This document shows, in pieces, positions 27,263 to 35,328 of a stretch of 64,000 bases of DNA. The notes beneath the pieces are model-generated. The model ran no database searches. It was not told the origin of the DNA and saw nothing but the letters and a program-made list of their open reading frames with translations. The number at the start of each line of letters is the position of its first letter. Position 1 is the first letter of the stretch. Made by a program: the position numbers and the translations under genes. Origin of the DNA: Syntrophobacterales bacterium (GTDB taxonomy: Bacteria; Desulfobacterota; Syntrophobacteria; Syntrophobacterales; Thermodesulforhabdaceae); contig JAOACS010000014.1 of the NCBI GenBank assembly GCA_026417655.1, forward strand, positions 62,001-126,000, written 5' to 3'.

Positions 27263-27290
27263 CTCCCCGCCTAACTCTGGAGGCGGGGGG
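27263..27290 (+). terminator. GC-rich hairpin between exported-protein genes
   Basis: CCCCGCCT (27265-27272) pairs with AGGCGGGG (27281-27288) and extends by one G-T and one C-G pair to a 10-bp stem with an 8-base loop. The sequence after it is TTAGAAATTTT, only partly T-rich. It may reduce rather than stop read-through into the FlgT-like gene 26 nt later. Confidence 0.5.
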
Positions 27291-27315
27291 TTAGAAATTT
27301 TAGTGGAGTGAAAAC

Positions 27316-28677
27316 ATGGCTGTTGATCTCCTGGGAAGAGTCTTTGTAACAATATCTTTTCTAGCTTCCATTTTTGTACATTCAGTTGAGGCAAAGGGTG
27401 AACTTTCTATTAAACCTGCCACTATAATTGTATCGGCCGAGGGGTTGTCCGATCCTAACTTCTATAAAGATAAAACCCTTGCTTACGATGAGGCCCTACG
27501 TGATGCCAAAAGACAGGCCATAGAAAAAGCTGTTGGATGTTATGTCTCTTCCCAGACTATTGTTGAGAATTATACCCTGGTTCGTGATCAGGTCATATCT
27601 AAGAGCGAAGGGGTGATTTCTAAAATTATTAATGTAGTAAACGGTGGTATTCAAGAGGATGGCTTTTACCATGTATGGATCAAAGCAGAGGTCTTTACCG
27701 CTCCGATAAGGCAAGTAGTATCATCCCTTTCCAAGCTTGAAAGAATGTCCCTTATAAGGGAAAAGGGTAATCCGACCTTTTCTGTGGGGCTTTTTATAGT
27801 ATCTCCTGACTCATACGGGGATAGGATCCCCTGTGAGGTATGTAATAGGGAGATCGCAAACAGATTAAAAAATTTTGGTTACAAGGTTATTTCGGAAGAG
27901 GAGGCCTCTAAGGAACTCCAAGAACGAGTGAAATTGCTTGTGGCTCAAGGACTCACTAGAGAAGCGGCCACCCAGATCGCAAAAAAGCCTAGTGATATCT
28001 CTATAAATGGTCTGATTAAGCTTCGCCGTTCTCAAAGGGTAAAGCTATCGAGTGGGATTGAAGTTCAGACTACACTTCTTACGGCTTGGTCGATTGAAGC
28101 TGTTGATAACCATTCTTCTGAGGTCATATTCTCAGAAAATTTTAGACCTCAACAGGGAGTTATATATAACGATGAAGATGAGGCTATAATGGATGTGGGT
28201 AAAAGGGTGGGTGATATTTTTAGTCAGGATATTTTTAAAGATTATATCATGAGACCCACTCATGATATAATTCTCACTTTTTCAGGTATTCCCGACAGGG
28301 AACTCGCCAAGATGATGAAAAAGGAGCTTTTGGGCATTCGCTCCGTTTTAAATGTTACTTTCCGTGAATTTCTTGCCAATGGAGATACTGTTTTTGAAGT
28401 AGAGTTTGCAGGTCCCCGGGATCAGCTTGCCGATATCTTGGATGGTGTTGTTCTTAAGGCTTTGAACAGTAAATATGGAGAAAGGACCTTCGTTATTCAG
28501 GAAGAAAGGGGTGATATTGTCAAGATCAAGGTTGACAAGCCAAGGGCTCTATCGAGGGAAAAACTTGAAGAAGGGGTTCCCACACAGCTTGTGAGTAATG
28601 TTAGTTCCGAAAGAGTTCGGGAGATCATAAAGAGTCCGGAGCTTTCGGAAAAGTACAAAAATGTTCTTGATCTCTAA
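27316..28677 (+). CDS. FlgT N-domain-like secreted protein
   Basis: A 453-residue protein with a signal peptide (about residues 1-26, ending VEAKGE). After it, YDEALRDAKRQAIEKAVGCY with the following SSQTIVENYTLVRDQVISKS matches the FlgT N-terminal/LPP20-type module: alanine-rich helix then a V-x-N-x-x-L-x-x-D-x-I strand. The middle part (about 150-300) resembles the second, CsgG-like part of such proteins (IANRLKNFGYKVIS). The C-terminus has no recognised domain. FlgT builds the flagellar H-ring in Vibrio, but the same fold occurs in non-flagellar envelope proteins. Family call moderate; role open. Confidence 0.6.
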   Translation: MAVDLLGRVFVTISFLASIFVHSVEAKGELSIKPATIIVSAEGLSDPNFYKDKTLAYDEALRDAKRQAIEKAVGCYVSSQTIVENYTLVRDQVISKSEGVISKIINVVNGGIQEDGFYHVWIKAEVFTAPIRQVVSSLSKLERMSLIREKGNPTFSVGLFIVSPDSYGDRIPCEVCNREIANRLKNFGYKVISEEEASKELQERVKLLVAQGLTREAATQIAKKPSDISINGLIKLRRSQRVKLSSGIEVQTTLLTAWSIEAVDNHSSEVIFSENFRPQQGVIYNDEDEAIMDVGKRVGDIFSQDIFKDYIMRPTHDIILTFSGIPDRELAKMMKKELLGIRSVLNVTFREFLANGDTVFEVEFAGPRDQLADILDGVVLKALNSKYGERTFVIQEERGDIVKIKVDKPRALSREKLEEGVPTQLVSNVSSERVREIIKSPELSEKYKNVLDL

Positions 28678-28693
28678 ATGTGGAGGGAGGCTT

Positions 28694-29155
28694 ATGTGGT
28701 TTAGAAAAGTTGTTTCCTCGGCTGTGGTGATAACTTTTACTATTGTGATGTTTGGATGTGCTACAACACCTCAGGGTCAACAGGAACAACAGGCGGCTCT
28801 TACAGGAGGTGCAATAGGGGCTGTTACAGGTGGTGTTATAGGGTATCTCGTTGGTGGAGAGAAGGGTGCTGCCATAGGGGCGTTAGCTGGGGCAGCCTTA
28901 GGAGCTCTTTCTGCTTGGGCTATAGAAAAGCGAAATCAGGCTATGCGCGAAGCAGCCCTTCGAAACAAGCCAATAGTCATTGTGAAGGAAGACAAAACCG
29001 AAAAGGTTATTGCGGAACCGGTTGAGGGTGGCAAGATTGAGGAAGAGGGCGGTAAAAAATACCGCAAAGTTAAGGTAAGAACCTATAAGGTAGATCCTAA
29101 GACTAAGAAAGAGGAGATTACGAGCGATACTATAGAAAGAGTGCCTCTTGAATAA
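28694..29155 (+). CDS. Glycine-zipper lipoprotein
   Basis: A 153-residue lipoprotein with signal peptide and lipobox MFGC (Cys22). Residues 38-75 form a glycine-zipper hairpin (GGAIGAVTGGVIGYLVGG then GAAIGALAGAALGALSAW) that could insert into or oligomerise in a membrane. The rest is hydrophilic and beta-rich (KYRKVKVRTYKVDPKTKKEE). ATG 28694 has GGAGGGAGG upstream; an in-frame start at 28661 lies inside the previous gene and would destroy the lipoprotein signal. Glycine-zipper lipoproteins (SlyB/OsmB type) are outer-membrane associated; exact partner unknown. Confidence 0.8.
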   Translation: MWFRKVVSSAVVITFTIVMFGCATTPQGQQEQQAALTGGAIGAVTGGVIGYLVGGEKGAAIGALAGAALGALSAWAIEKRNQAMREAALRNKPIVIVKEDKTEKVIAEPVEGGKIEEEGGKKYRKVKVRTYKVDPKTKKEEITSDTIERVPLE

Positions 29156-29213
29156 GACACTCTCAAGATGGCCAGATGATTGGTGTAAAAATAGGGTGCA
29201 GGTGCCTTAGGGT

Positions 29214-29939
29214 ATGAAAAAGTCTTATATAATGGTTTTTATTTGCCTATTGGGTATAACTACTGTAGGGAAGGTGTTAGCTCAATGTCCTAAAGAATTA
29301 GGTGGCAAAAAGGTTGCTGTCATTGTAGGTAGTAGCTCGGCCGATGTTACACCAGATCTCATTAAAGATATTGAGACAATCTTTGAAAATCAACTTTTGG
29401 GCGTTGGATTCCAGGTCATTAACCAGTCTCTAGTTGAAAAAATTATTCCTGAACAGGAGAAACAACTTTTACTTAGAGGAGACACCGTAGGAGCTGTAAA
29501 GCTTTCTGAAAAGCTTGGAGCCGATCTCCTTTTCGTAAGTCAACTGTCTGTTAGGACAAGCCCTATTGAGGGGGTGAAAACGAATTTAAAATCCGTATAT
29601 GTTACTTTGGGCTTAAAGCTTCTTTCTGCTAAGACCGCTCAAGCGATTTCATCAAAGACGTGGACAGGTAAGTCCGCAGGTAGTGAAATCTCGAAAACAA
29701 CGCTAGGACTTGTTGAAAAAAACTCCGAGGTATTAACCCGTGCTATATATGAAGAATATTGTCAAAGGGGAGCGGTTGCCCTTTCAGTTGGATCTAGTAG
29801 CCCTTCGACGTCATCCCGACTCTCTGGTGAAAAAGAAGGGAGTGTTCCTTCAGCTGAAGGCCCTGGTGAGGTTCCTACTAGAGAGGGACCTAAGAATGAA
29901 ATAACTCCTAAGCCGTCCACAAACCTTGAGAATCTATAA
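29214..29939 (+). CDS. CsgG/FlgO-like secreted protein
   Basis: A 241-residue exported protein with a signal peptide (about residues 1-23, ending VLAQ). The body has the pattern of CsgG/FlgO-type modules: KKVAVIVGSSSADVTPDL, FENQLLGVGFQVINQSLVEK, AVKLSEKLGADLLFVSQLSV and a strand KSVYVTLGLKLLSAKTAQAI followed by an S-x-x-W segment. This fold is also known from LpoB and TolB N-domains. The C-terminus is a low-complexity serine/proline tail. Its place between the glycine-zipper lipoprotein and the WD40-caspase gene suggests a shared envelope complex. Family call is by fold pattern. Confidence 0.55.
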   Translation: MKKSYIMVFICLLGITTVGKVLAQCPKELGGKKVAVIVGSSSADVTPDLIKDIETIFENQLLGVGFQVINQSLVEKIIPEQEKQLLLRGDTVGAVKLSEKLGADLLFVSQLSVRTSPIEGVKTNLKSVYVTLGLKLLSAKTAQAISSKTWTGKSAGSEISKTTLGLVEKNSEVLTRAIYEEYCQRGAVALSVGSSSPSTSSRLSGEKEGSVPSAEGPGEVPTREGPKNEITPKPSTNLENL

Positions 29940-29960
29940 AATTTTGGGGGGTTATAAGGT

Positions 29961-32894
29961 ATGAGAAGTAAGAGGTGGATATGGCTCATAATTCTTACAT
30001 GCCTTGTTTCCACTTCCCTATCTTTAGCTAATCAACCCTCTTCTGAGCCAATCTTGAAGATCCACTCTCCAACGCATACTGCGAGCATTCGTAAGGTAAA
30101 AAGCGACCTCCTCGGGACATATTTAGTGACGGCCTCCTATGATCAGACAGTAAAGGTATGGGATGCCTCTACAGGTGATGTCCTATCTACCCTGCATCCC
30201 CCCATAGGGGATGGTAATGAAGGTAAGATATATGCGGCCGCTCTGTCTTCTGATGGGAAGCATGTTGCCTGTGGAGGATTTACTGGAAAACAGTGGGATG
30301 GAAAGTTTGCAGTCTATATCTTCGATTGGCATTCGGGAAGTATGATTCGTCGTCTTGGAGGTCTTCCTGAGGCTATATTGGATATCGCCTATTCTCCCAA
30401 TGGTAAATATCTTGTGGTAGCTCTTGCAAAAAAGCAGGGCATTAGGGTTTATAATGCCGAAAACTATGGTGTTGTTTTTGAGGACTTTCATTATGGTGGA
30501 TCGGCTTACGGTGTGGATTTTGACAAAAAGGGACGTCTTACCGTTGTATCCGACGATGGTTTTATTCGCCTCTATGATAGTAATCTTTCCCTTGTTGCAA
30601 AGCAAAAGACCTCTGGGAAAGCACCTTTTTCTGTAGCCTTTAATCAGGATGGTTCTCTCATTGCTGTTGGTTATATGGACATTGCTAAGGTGGATATTTT
30701 CTCAGGAGAGAACTTAAAATTATTATTTTCTCCATCAACCCAGGGTATTTCTAGTGGAAATCTTAGTAGTGTAGCCTGGTTAAGTAATGGAAATCTTTGT
30801 GCGGCAGGAAGATGGAGCCTCTCTAATGGGATCAATCCTATTAGATGCTGGGAAAATGGTGGCAAAGGTCCCTATAGGGATATTTCTACTGGCAGTCGAG
30901 ACACTATCCTTGGTCTTAAGGCTCTTCCCGGTAACCAGTTGGTATTCATTTCAGGTGATCCTTCCGTTGGTAAGATAGGTAAAGACGGCTCGGTGGTTTT
31001 TATGCATTCTCCAACAAACGCCGATTTTAGAGACAAACAGGATGATTTTCTGATAAATGCCGATGGTTCTCAGGTGGTATTTGGATTTTTTTGGTCAGAT
31101 ACCAACGCTAAGGGCTTGTTTTCTATAAGTGAACGCTTTCTCGAAGTTAATCCTAAGAAGATGGATGGCTTTAAACCCCCCATTACCAAGGGGCTTCCTG
31201 TCACCAATTGGAAAGGTAGTGACAAACCCCTTTTCAGAGATAAGCCAATACCCCTAGATCCCTACGAAAGGAGTTACTGTTTAGCAATAAGCCCTGATCT
31301 TCAGGGGTTTGTAATAGGGTCGGAGTGGTCTTTACGGTTATTCGATTCTAATGGTGTTCAGAAATGGAAGGTAACGGCTCCTTCGCCTGTTAGAGCAGTA
31401 AATATTACCTCCGATAGACGTATTGTGGTAGCTGCCTATGCTGATGGAACGATACGATGGCATCGTCTAAGGGACGGTACACTAGTTATGAGCCTTTTCT
31501 TTATTCCCAAAACAGGACAATGGGTTTTGTGGGCTCCTTCGGGCTACTATGATGCATCAGCTGGAGCAGAAGACTATATTGGATGGCACATTAACCGTGG
31601 GACTGACAAGGAGGCGGATTTTTTCCCCATCTCTAGATTTAGATCCGTTTACTATCGCCCTGATCTTCCCACGGCTCTAATTAAAACTCTTGATGAGAAA
31701 GAGGCTCTTCGGTTTGCTGAAAAGGAATGGGGAAGAAGTGCAAGAGATGTCAAGCCTACAGAGGTCCTTCCACCTGTCGTCCGGATCCTAAGTCCTCCTA
31801 AGAATTATGAAACCGATTCTAAGGAACTTAAAATGAAGATCTCTCTTCGCTCGCCTTCTAATGCCCCAGTAAGATCAGTTAAGGTGTTAATAGATGGAAG
31901 ACCGGTCAGAGTGGAGGAGGGTGAATGGGCTGCCGGAGAGGAGGTAACCCGTGAAATTACGATACCACTAGAGCCGAGAGAACAATCTATTTCTGTGATC
32001 GCCATAAATAAATATGGAGCTAGTGAGCCTTCAATTATAAGGGTTTCTTACGGCACGAAGGTGGGCAAGGCCGACGCTTTTCCTGAAGAAAAACCAACCG
32101 CCATTCTCCTTATGCCAAAACTTTACATTTTGGCTGTTGGGGTCGGTAAATATCCAAATGAGGAAATGAAACTTCTTTTCCCTGCTAAGGATGCTCAGGA
32201 CTTTGTAAAAACTATGGAAAGTCAGAAGGGAAAACTTTACCGCGATGTGGTAGCAAAAATATTGATTGATGAAAAGGCGACTCGTGAAAATATAGTTGAT
32301 GGACTTGAATGGATCCGGAAGGAGACTACAGCCCGAGATGTAGCCATGATATTTCTTGCCGGTCACGGGTTTACAGACAATCGTAACCAGGTTTATTATT
32401 ATATGCCTATTGATGCTAATCCTGACAAACTTATGGGAACCGCTGTTTCGGCTAAAACATTACAAGAGACAATTTCATCAATCCCTGGCAAAGTCATCCT
32501 TTTCCTGGATACCTGTTATGCTGCCAATGTTCTTGGTGGTAAGGCTGCAAGGGGACTCGCGGTAGGAGCGACGAACGATGTTATAGGTGTTGCTAATGAG
32601 TTGAGTAGTTCGGAAAATGGAGCTGTAGTATTTGCTTCATCTTTCAAGACTCAGAAATCCTTTGAATCGCCCGATTGGGGCAATGGAGCCTTTACCAAAG
32701 CCCTCATAGAAGGTATTTCTGGGAAAGCGGATCTTATGGGAAAGGGTAAGGTGACGATAAAAACTCTTGAGATATATATATCCGATAGAGTAAAGGATTT
32801 GACGAAGGGAGATCAAACACCGGTGATTCAAGCTCCAGAAAAAACAGATAAGGGTATAGTGGATTTTCCCATTGCTGTTGTAGAAAAAATCTAA
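29961..32894 (+). CDS. Exported WD40-repeat caspase-family protease
   Basis: A 977-residue protein: signal peptide (about 1-23, SLSLANQ); WD40 propeller (about 30-520, with the textbook blade YLVTASYDQTVKVWDASTGD); a bridging GYYDASAGAEDYIGWHINRG segment typical of bacterial WD40-caspases; an Ig-like domain (about 600-690, VRSVKVLIDGRPV); and a C14 caspase domain (about 715-970). The catalytic dyad is intact: His802 in FLAGHGFTDNR and Cys852 in FLDTCYAANVLGG. It should be a periplasmic or surface peptidase. It lies in a run of lipoproteins and CsgG/LPP20-like proteins, whose assembly it may sense or cut. Confidence 0.93.
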   Translation: MRSKRWIWLIILTCLVSTSLSLANQPSSEPILKIHSPTHTASIRKVKSDLLGTYLVTASYDQTVKVWDASTGDVLSTLHPPIGDGNEGKIYAAALSSDGKHVACGGFTGKQWDGKFAVYIFDWHSGSMIRRLGGLPEAILDIAYSPNGKYLVVALAKKQGIRVYNAENYGVVFEDFHYGGSAYGVDFDKKGRLTVVSDDGFIRLYDSNLSLVAKQKTSGKAPFSVAFNQDGSLIAVGYMDIAKVDIFSGENLKLLFSPSTQGISSGNLSSVAWLSNGNLCAAGRWSLSNGINPIRCWENGGKGPYRDISTGSRDTILGLKALPGNQLVFISGDPSVGKIGKDGSVVFMHSPTNADFRDKQDDFLINADGSQVVFGFFWSDTNAKGLFSISERFLEVNPKKMDGFKPPITKGLPVTNWKGSDKPLFRDKPIPLDPYERSYCLAISPDLQGFVIGSEWSLRLFDSNGVQKWKVTAPSPVRAVNITSDRRIVVAAYADGTIRWHRLRDGTLVMSLFFIPKTGQWVLWAPSGYYDASAGAEDYIGWHINRGTDKEADFFPISRFRSVYYRPDLPTALIKTLDEKEALRFAEKEWGRSARDVKPTEVLPPVVRILSPPKNYETDSKELKMKISLRSPSNAPVRSVKVLIDGRPVRVEEGEWAAGEEVTREITIPLEPREQSISVIAINKYGASEPSIIRVSYGTKVGKADAFPEEKPTAILLMPKLYILAVGVGKYPNEEMKLLFPAKDAQDFVKTMESQKGKLYRDVVAKILIDEKATRENIVDGLEWIRKETTARDVAMIFLAGHGFTDNRNQVYYYMPIDANPDKLMGTAVSAKTLQETISSIPGKVILFLDTCYAANVLGGKAARGLAVGATNDVIGVANELSSSENGAVVFASSFKTQKSFESPDWGNGAFTKALIEGISGKADLMGKGKVTIKTLEIYISDRVKDLTKGDQTPVIQAPEKTDKGIVDFPIAVVEKI

Positions 32895-32932
32895 GTGGTG
32901 CCATCTTAATTCTTTGGGTGGGGGAAGGTATA

Positions 32933-34354
32933 ATGAAAAGATCTTTGTTGATAGTTTTTATCATCTTTTTTTCGTTTTTTGTATTGTTAGTCCAAAAAGC
33001 TAAAGCAGATTGTGAAGAGGCAAAAAAAATATTTGTCCAAAGTCTTAACGAAGGGGACGTAGATAGAAGGATTCAGCTTTTGGTAAAAGCGGTTACTGAC
33101 TGTCCCGATTTTGCTGAAGCCTATAATAATCTTGGACTGGCCTTTGAAGAAAAGAACCTTTTTAATGAAGCACTTGACGCTTACCGTAAGGCCTCAGAAA
33201 TAAAACCGAATTTCCCTCATCCTTTCGCCGGCATGGGCGATATTTATAGGAAACAGGAAAAATATGGTGAAGCGATCAAAATGTATCGTCGATTTCTCGA
33301 TCTTTCGGCGTCTAAAGAAGTTCGCCAGAGGTATCCTGATGTGGCTAACTACGTTTCTATAATAGAAAAAAACCTTAAAGCCTGTGAGGCCAAATTGAAT
33401 CCTCAGGAGAAACAAAAGGTGGAATCTGAGGAGCTTGAGGATTCTGATCAAATTGTGACGGCTAAGGCCATTACAGAAGCTCTTACCAAAAAAACGAGAG
33501 GTATAAGTGCAGGCTCTAGCATTCCTATAAAAATCCATTTTGCCACAAACAGTGCAGCTATTTCTCCCAAGTCTCATAGACAACTAGAAGAAATTGCCCG
33601 TGCCTTGAATGAACCAGTCCTGGCTTCATCAAAAATTCTCATTGAAGGACATACGGATAATGTAGGAAGTGATGCGTATAATTTGGAACTTTCTTCGAAA
33701 CGGGCAGAGAGCGTGAAAAGCTATCTCGTGGAAAAGTTCGGAATCGAAGCTAATCGTTTGGAGACCCGAGGTGTTGGTTCCTCGAGACCTGTGGCATCTA
33801 ATGATACCTCCTGGGGGAGAGCGCAGAATAGGAGAGTAGAGCTTGTAAACTTAGGTTCTATAAGTCAGGAAATTTCAAGGGAGGCTTCTAGGGGACAGGT
33901 GGCCCTAACCACAAATGAAAAGACTGTTGAACCTCCGAAGGAATCGATAAAGCTTGCTATTCTTGAGCTAGACTTTCTTGATCGCTCAGGACGTCAGGAT
34001 CCTATGGGTAGAATGATTTCCGAATTTCTTACCACGGCTTCCGTTGACAGTGGAAGGTTCAGTATCGTTGAGAGGAGTCTCCTGGAGAAGGTCATGAAGG
34101 AGCTAGAACTCGGTCAAAGCGGTATTGTTGAAGAAGGGAAGGCTAGAGAAATAGGGAAGATGGTAGGGGCTGGAGCTATCCTTACCGGTTCAGTAAGCCG
34201 CCTTGGAAACACTATGAGAATAGACATTAGACTCATAGACGTGGAGTCTGGTAAAATTATGGCGGCAGCAAATGAAATTACCGAAGGGGATCTCCAATCC
34301 TTATCTCGGGCTTGTAATATCTTGGTTCAGCGGATTATTGCTAAACTAAAATGA
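32933..34354 (+). CDS. TPR - OmpA-like - CsgG/FlgO-like fusion protein
   Basis: A 473-residue exported protein starting at ATG 32933 (GGGGGAAGG upstream) with a signal peptide ending about residue 24. Next come two to three TPR repeats (PDFAEAYNNLGLAFEEKNLF, about 35-145), then an OmpA-like peptidoglycan-binding domain (about 190-305: ILIEGHTDNVGSDAYNLELS, SKRAESVKSYL, RAQNRRVEL). A C-terminal CsgG/FlgO-type domain follows (about 330-470: KLAILELDFLDRSG, FSIVERSLLEKVMKEL, GAGAILTGSVSRLG, MRIDIRLIDVESGKI). It would tie the envelope complex to peptidoglycan. It is the last member of the run; its stop overlaps the ParB-like gene by 4 nt. Confidence 0.88.
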   Translation: MKRSLLIVFIIFFSFFVLLVQKAKADCEEAKKIFVQSLNEGDVDRRIQLLVKAVTDCPDFAEAYNNLGLAFEEKNLFNEALDAYRKASEIKPNFPHPFAGMGDIYRKQEKYGEAIKMYRRFLDLSASKEVRQRYPDVANYVSIIEKNLKACEAKLNPQEKQKVESEELEDSDQIVTAKAITEALTKKTRGISAGSSIPIKIHFATNSAAISPKSHRQLEEIARALNEPVLASSKILIEGHTDNVGSDAYNLELSSKRAESVKSYLVEKFGIEANRLETRGVGSSRPVASNDTSWGRAQNRRVELVNLGSISQEISREASRGQVALTTNEKTVEPPKESIKLAILELDFLDRSGRQDPMGRMISEFLTTASVDSGRFSIVERSLLEKVMKELELGQSGIVEEGKAREIGKMVGAGAILTGSVSRLGNTMRIDIRLIDVESGKIMAAANEITEGDLQSLSRACNILVQRIIAKLK

Positions 34355-35328
34355 TAGGCTGGGACAATGTGTTTTTTAAGTATCTCCTGCTGGAATCCAT
34401 TGAATCGGACGAGGATTTTAGACTAACTTCTACATATAATCCCCGCCTTTATTCTATCCTCAATATTTCTGGTATATTATCTCCTTTGTGGGTTTGGGAG
34501 ACTAGCAGTAATAGGCTGGTGCTCATAGATGGTTATAGTAGATATGGCTGGGCGAAGGGGACAGGTTGTTACACTTTACCCTGCCTTGTATTTCCTTCCT
34601 CCTTTTCCAAAGAAGAGCTTCTTAAAATGAGAATCCTTACGAAGTCCTCGGAATCTAATCTAAGCCTTGAGGAGAAAGCAAATATTGTTGAAAGACTTTT
34701 GAGGCTATACTCGGCCCGAGAAGTAGAGCGTAATTTCTTACCGCTTTTTAGTTTTCCATCAAAGCCAGGATTTTCTAAAGTAATTGTGGCCTTCACAAAA
34801 ACCTCAAAGGAATTTCGCTGTGCAGTGAGGGAGGGGATTATAGACGAGAGGATAGCCCTTGTATTAGCTACGTGGGATGAGGAATCCCGTCATGGGATGT
34901 TGAGGCTCCTAAAAAAACTTCGATGTTCTGTTAGTATTCAGCGAGAAATTTTAGAATCGGTTGAGGATCTTGGACGAGCAAAGAATATTCCCTATAGTGA
35001 GGTTTTAAGAGAGATAGAAGTAGTCTTAGGAGATCAGAATCTATCTCCTCGAGAGGGGACAGAGCGGGTTCGGCATTTTCTAAAGGCCCTATTGTTTCCC
35101 AATCTTATGGCGAGGAGAAATTCATTCGAGAAAACTCTAAAGAGCCTCGAATTACCTTATGGAGTAGAGCTTAAACCACCTGACCAATTTGAAGGAGATG
35201 AGTGGGAAATGAAGGTTCGATTCTCAAAACCCCAGGAACTCCTTGATAAACTTAAGATCTTTAATTCGAAGATCTCTATGGAGGTGCTTGATAAGATTTT
35301 TTATGGCGACCGACATAGATCCCTTTGA
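34351..35328 (+). CDS. ParB-N-like protein of unknown function
   Basis: A 325-residue soluble protein. Residues 40-75 (LSPLWVWETSSNRLVLIDGY then SRYGWAKGTG and LPCLVFP) look like the ParB/Srx nucleotide-binding fold, in which the D-G-x-x-R motif contacts phosphate. The helical rest (EEKANIVERLLRLYS, REGIIDERIALVLATWDEES) resembles the central ParB region, without a recognisable KorB/ParB C-terminal dimer domain. It starts in the ATGA overlap with the previous gene and overlaps the SPL-like gene by 26 nt. It pairs with that gene, not with a chromosome-partition ParA. DNA binding and any CTPase activity are inferred. Confidence 0.6.
   Translation: MIGWDNVFFKYLLLESIESDEDFRLTSTYNPRLYSILNISGILSPLWVWETSSNRLVLIDGYSRYGWAKGTGCYTLPCLVFPSSFSKEELLKMRILTKSSESNLSLEEKANIVERLLRLYSAREVERNFLPLFSFPSKPGFSKVIVAFTKTSKEFRCAVREGIIDERIALVLATWDEESRHGMLRLLKKLRCSVSIQREILESVEDLGRAKNIPYSEVLREIEVVLGDQNLSPREGTERVRHFLKALLFPNLMARRNSFEKTLKSLELPYGVELKPPDQFEGDEWEMKVRFSKPQELLDKLKIFNSKISMEVLDKIFYGDRHRSL

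Noticed and set aside
28756-29025. Glycine/arginine/cysteine-rich 89-codon frame
   Set aside because: Plus-one shadow of the glycine-zipper repeat in the lipoprotein gene.
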